A stretch of DNA of 8,533 bases from assembly GCA_002404675.1 (NCBI GenBank), contig DHKE01000058.1, positions 6,264 through 14,796 of the forward strand. Direction: 5' to 3'. Position numbers and translations under genes: made by a program. This document shows, piece after piece, positions 7,339 through 8,533 of this stretch; position 1 is the first letter of the stretch, and every line of letters begins with the position of its first letter. The notes beneath the pieces are model-generated. The model made no database searches. It saw only the letters and a program-made list of their open reading frames with translations, and had not been told where the DNA came from. This stretch comes from Porphyromonadaceae bacterium UBA4702. Lineage in GTDB: Bacteria; Bacteroidota; Bacteroidia; Bacteroidales; Muribaculaceae.

Positions 7339-8331
7339 ATGAATGCGAAAATCAGCGGCATAGCCTCTTATGTCCCGGAGGATATACTGGACAATGAAAT
7401 GCTCTCCAAAATGGTGGACACAAACGACGAGTGGATCACTACCCGCGTCGGCATCAAGGAGCGGCATATCCTCCGGGAGGAGGGCAAAGGCTCAAGCTTC
7501 CTCGGCATCAAGGCCGTCGAAAAGCTGCTCGAAGAAACCGGCACAAAGCCCGAGGACGTGGAACTGCTCATCTGCGCCACGTCCAACCCGGACTACCGCT
7601 TCCCCTCGACAGCTTCCGTAATCGCCCACGAGTGCGGAATGGAGCAGGCTTACGCCTACGACATACAAGCCGCCTGCGCCGGGTTTATCGTCTCCATGCA
7701 GTCCGCACGTGCATACATCGAAGCCGGGATATACCGCAAGATTGTCGTAGTGGCAGCCGAGAAGATGTCCAGCATGACTGACTATACCGACCGCGCGACT
7801 TGCCCGCTGTTCGGCGACGCCGCAGGCGCTGTCCTCGTCGAGCCTACTGACGAAAACGTAGGCGTCATAGACGGAGAGTTCCATGTGGACGGCTCCGGGC
7901 TGCACAACCTCATCATGATTGCCGGCGGCTCCGTCAAGCCCGCCTCGCACGAGACCGTCGATGCCCACGAGCATTTCGTCTATCAGGAAGGACGCATCGT
8001 ATACAAGAACGCCGTCCGCGACATGCTGTCGTCAACCCTGTCGGTGATGAAGAAAAACAACCTCACAAACGACACAATCGACTGGCTGGTCCCGCATCAG
8101 GCAAACCTCCGCATCATCGACGCGATAAGCGACCGCATCAAGATTGACCCCGAAAAAGTCCTCATCAACATCCAGAAGTACGGCAACACTTCCGCCGCTT
8201 CGATACCCCTCTGCCTCGACGAGTTCAAGAACCGTCTGCACAAGGGCGACAAAATCATGTTGACTGCCTTCGGCGCAGGATTTACCTGGGGCGCGATGTA
8301 CCTCATCTGGGCTTTTGACCCAAAAAACTGA
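7339..8331 (+). CDS. fabH: 3-oxoacyl-ACP synthase III (KAS III, FabH)
   Basis: This 330-residue cytoplasmic enzyme condenses a short acyl-CoA (acetyl-CoA, or branched starters in many Bacteroidota) with malonyl-ACP, the first step of type II fatty-acid synthesis. The thiolase-fold triad is complete: Cys113 in AACAGF, His253 in VPHQANLRIID and Asn283 in GNTSAASIPL, equivalent to C112, H244 and N274 in E. coli. The N-terminus (ISGIASYVPEDILDN, then TNDEWITTRVGIKERH) and the end (GDKIMLTAFGAGFTWGAMYL) are typical of FabH. Length is slightly above the E. coli enzyme (317). The ATG at 7339 gives the expected start. It lies 154 bases after rpmF, so it may have its own promoter, although order and strand suggest partial co-transcription. 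Whether it prefers straight or branched starters cannot be read from the motifs alone. Confidence 0.96.
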   Translation: MNAKISGIASYVPEDILDNEMLSKMVDTNDEWITTRVGIKERHILREEGKGSSFLGIKAVEKLLEETGTKPEDVELLICATSNPDYRFPSTASVIAHECGMEQAYAYDIQAACAGFIVSMQSARAYIEAGIYRKIVVVAAEKMSSMTDYTDRATCPLFGDAAGAVLVEPTDENVGVIDGEFHVDGSGLHNLIMIAGGSVKPASHETVDAHEHFVYQEGRIVYKNAVRDMLSSTLSVMKKNNLTNDTIDWLVPHQANLRIIDAISDRIKIDPEKVLINIQKYGNTSAASIPLCLDEFKNRLHKGDKIMLTAFGAGFTWGAMYLIWAFDPKN

Positions 8332-8360
8332 CTCGCTGCACGTCGCTGACAAGATTTTTA

Positions 8361-8413
8361 ATGAGGACTTCCGGCACTTGGCAAACAAGCGGCGGAGTCC
8401 TCATCGCTTTTTT
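8361..8413 (+). terminator. Hairpin with T-run between fabH and era
   Basis: ATGAGGACT (8361-8369) and AGTCCTCAT (8396-8404) form a perfect 9-bp stem. The loop can fold further through CTTG (8377-8380) and CAAG (8386-8389) around GCAAA. Three bases (CGC) separate the stem from six T residues at 8408-8413. This fits an intrinsic terminator for fabH, slightly weakened by the 3-base gap. On the - strand the element lacks a following T-run, so it acts in one direction only. Confidence 0.65.
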
Positions 8414-8450
8414 GCCGCCGCCTGAACAGCGCTCATAAAACAAAACCGAA

Positions 8451-8533
8451 ATGGAACAACAGAACAACGCCACAGAAACGCTGCACCGCGCCGGGTTTGT
8501 CAACATCGTCGGCAACCCCAACGTGGGCAAATC
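8451..8533 (+). CDS. era: GTPase Era, N-terminal fragment (3' end outside the window)
   Basis: Only the first 27 codons plus two bases are inside the window. After a short leader (MEQQNNATETLHR) the sequence reads AGFVNIVGNPNVGKS, the strand and P-loop (G1 motif, residues 21-28) of the Era GTPase as found in Bacteroidota. Era binds the 3' end of 16S rRNA and helps mature the 30S subunit. The related Der GTPase was considered, but the FVNIVGNPNVGKS form and the position directly after fabH favour Era, as in the conserved fabH-era cluster. The KH RNA-binding domain would lie beyond the edge. The leader is about 11 residues longer than the short N-terminus I recall for Bacteroides Era. No other ATG is available in this stretch, and no clear promoter is seen in the 37 bases between the upstream T-run and the start codon. 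Confidence 0.87.
   Translation, partial: MEQQNNATETLHRAGFVNIVGNPNVGK

Noticed and set aside
8303..8530. 75-codon - strand frame over the fabH-era junction
   Set aside because: Antisense to the clear Era P-loop and across the terminator hairpin; no domain similarity.

Overview
The window is a stretch of ordinary core chromosome from a GC-rich member of the order Bacteroidales (phylum Bacteroidota). Four things point there: the gene order DUF177 - rpmF - fabH - era without plsX; protein sequences of Bacteroidales type (nucleoside kinase tail, MutS, Era); a secreted M6 protease with a type IX-secretion-like C-terminal tail; and a TAnnTTTG promoter box with little use of Shine-Dalgarno sites. 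Coding sequence is clearly GC-rich, yet ATA is used often for isoleucine. I cannot fix the family; a Muribaculaceae-like gut lineage is only a guess.

Layout, all genes on the + strand. (1) 1-276: 3' end of a Bacteroidota uridine/nucleoside kinase. (2) 311-1672: mgtE, a Mg2+ channel/transporter. (3) 1685-4357: mutS, mismatch recognition. (4) 4369-6360: a secreted M6-family metalloprotease. These four are separated by only 34, 12 and 11 bases and look like one transcription unit, although their functions are unrelated. (5) 6361-6482: AT-richer spacer with a good Bacteroidota-type promoter. (6) 6483-6977: DUF177/YceD protein, starting at TTG. (7) 7002-7184: rpmF, ribosomal protein bL32. (8) 7185-7338: a 154-base spacer with a compact hairpin, an inverted repeat and a small tandem repeat. 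(9) 7339-8331: fabH, which starts fatty-acid synthesis. (10) 8361-8413: a terminator-like hairpin. (11) 8451 to the right edge: 5' end of era, a ribosome-assembly GTPase.

The second half is the conserved cluster that joins ribosome production (DUF177, bL32, Era) to membrane lipid synthesis (FabH). The first half mixes nucleotide salvage, Mg2+ uptake, DNA repair and an exported protease, and probably reflects compact packing rather than a pathway.

I found no tRNA, rRNA, CRISPR array, insertion sequence, phage gene or defence system, and nothing I would call a new biological system. The most notable point is the M6 protease: its HExxH active-site helix is intact, but the Asp that normally follows GLP is Val, one base away from the expected codon.
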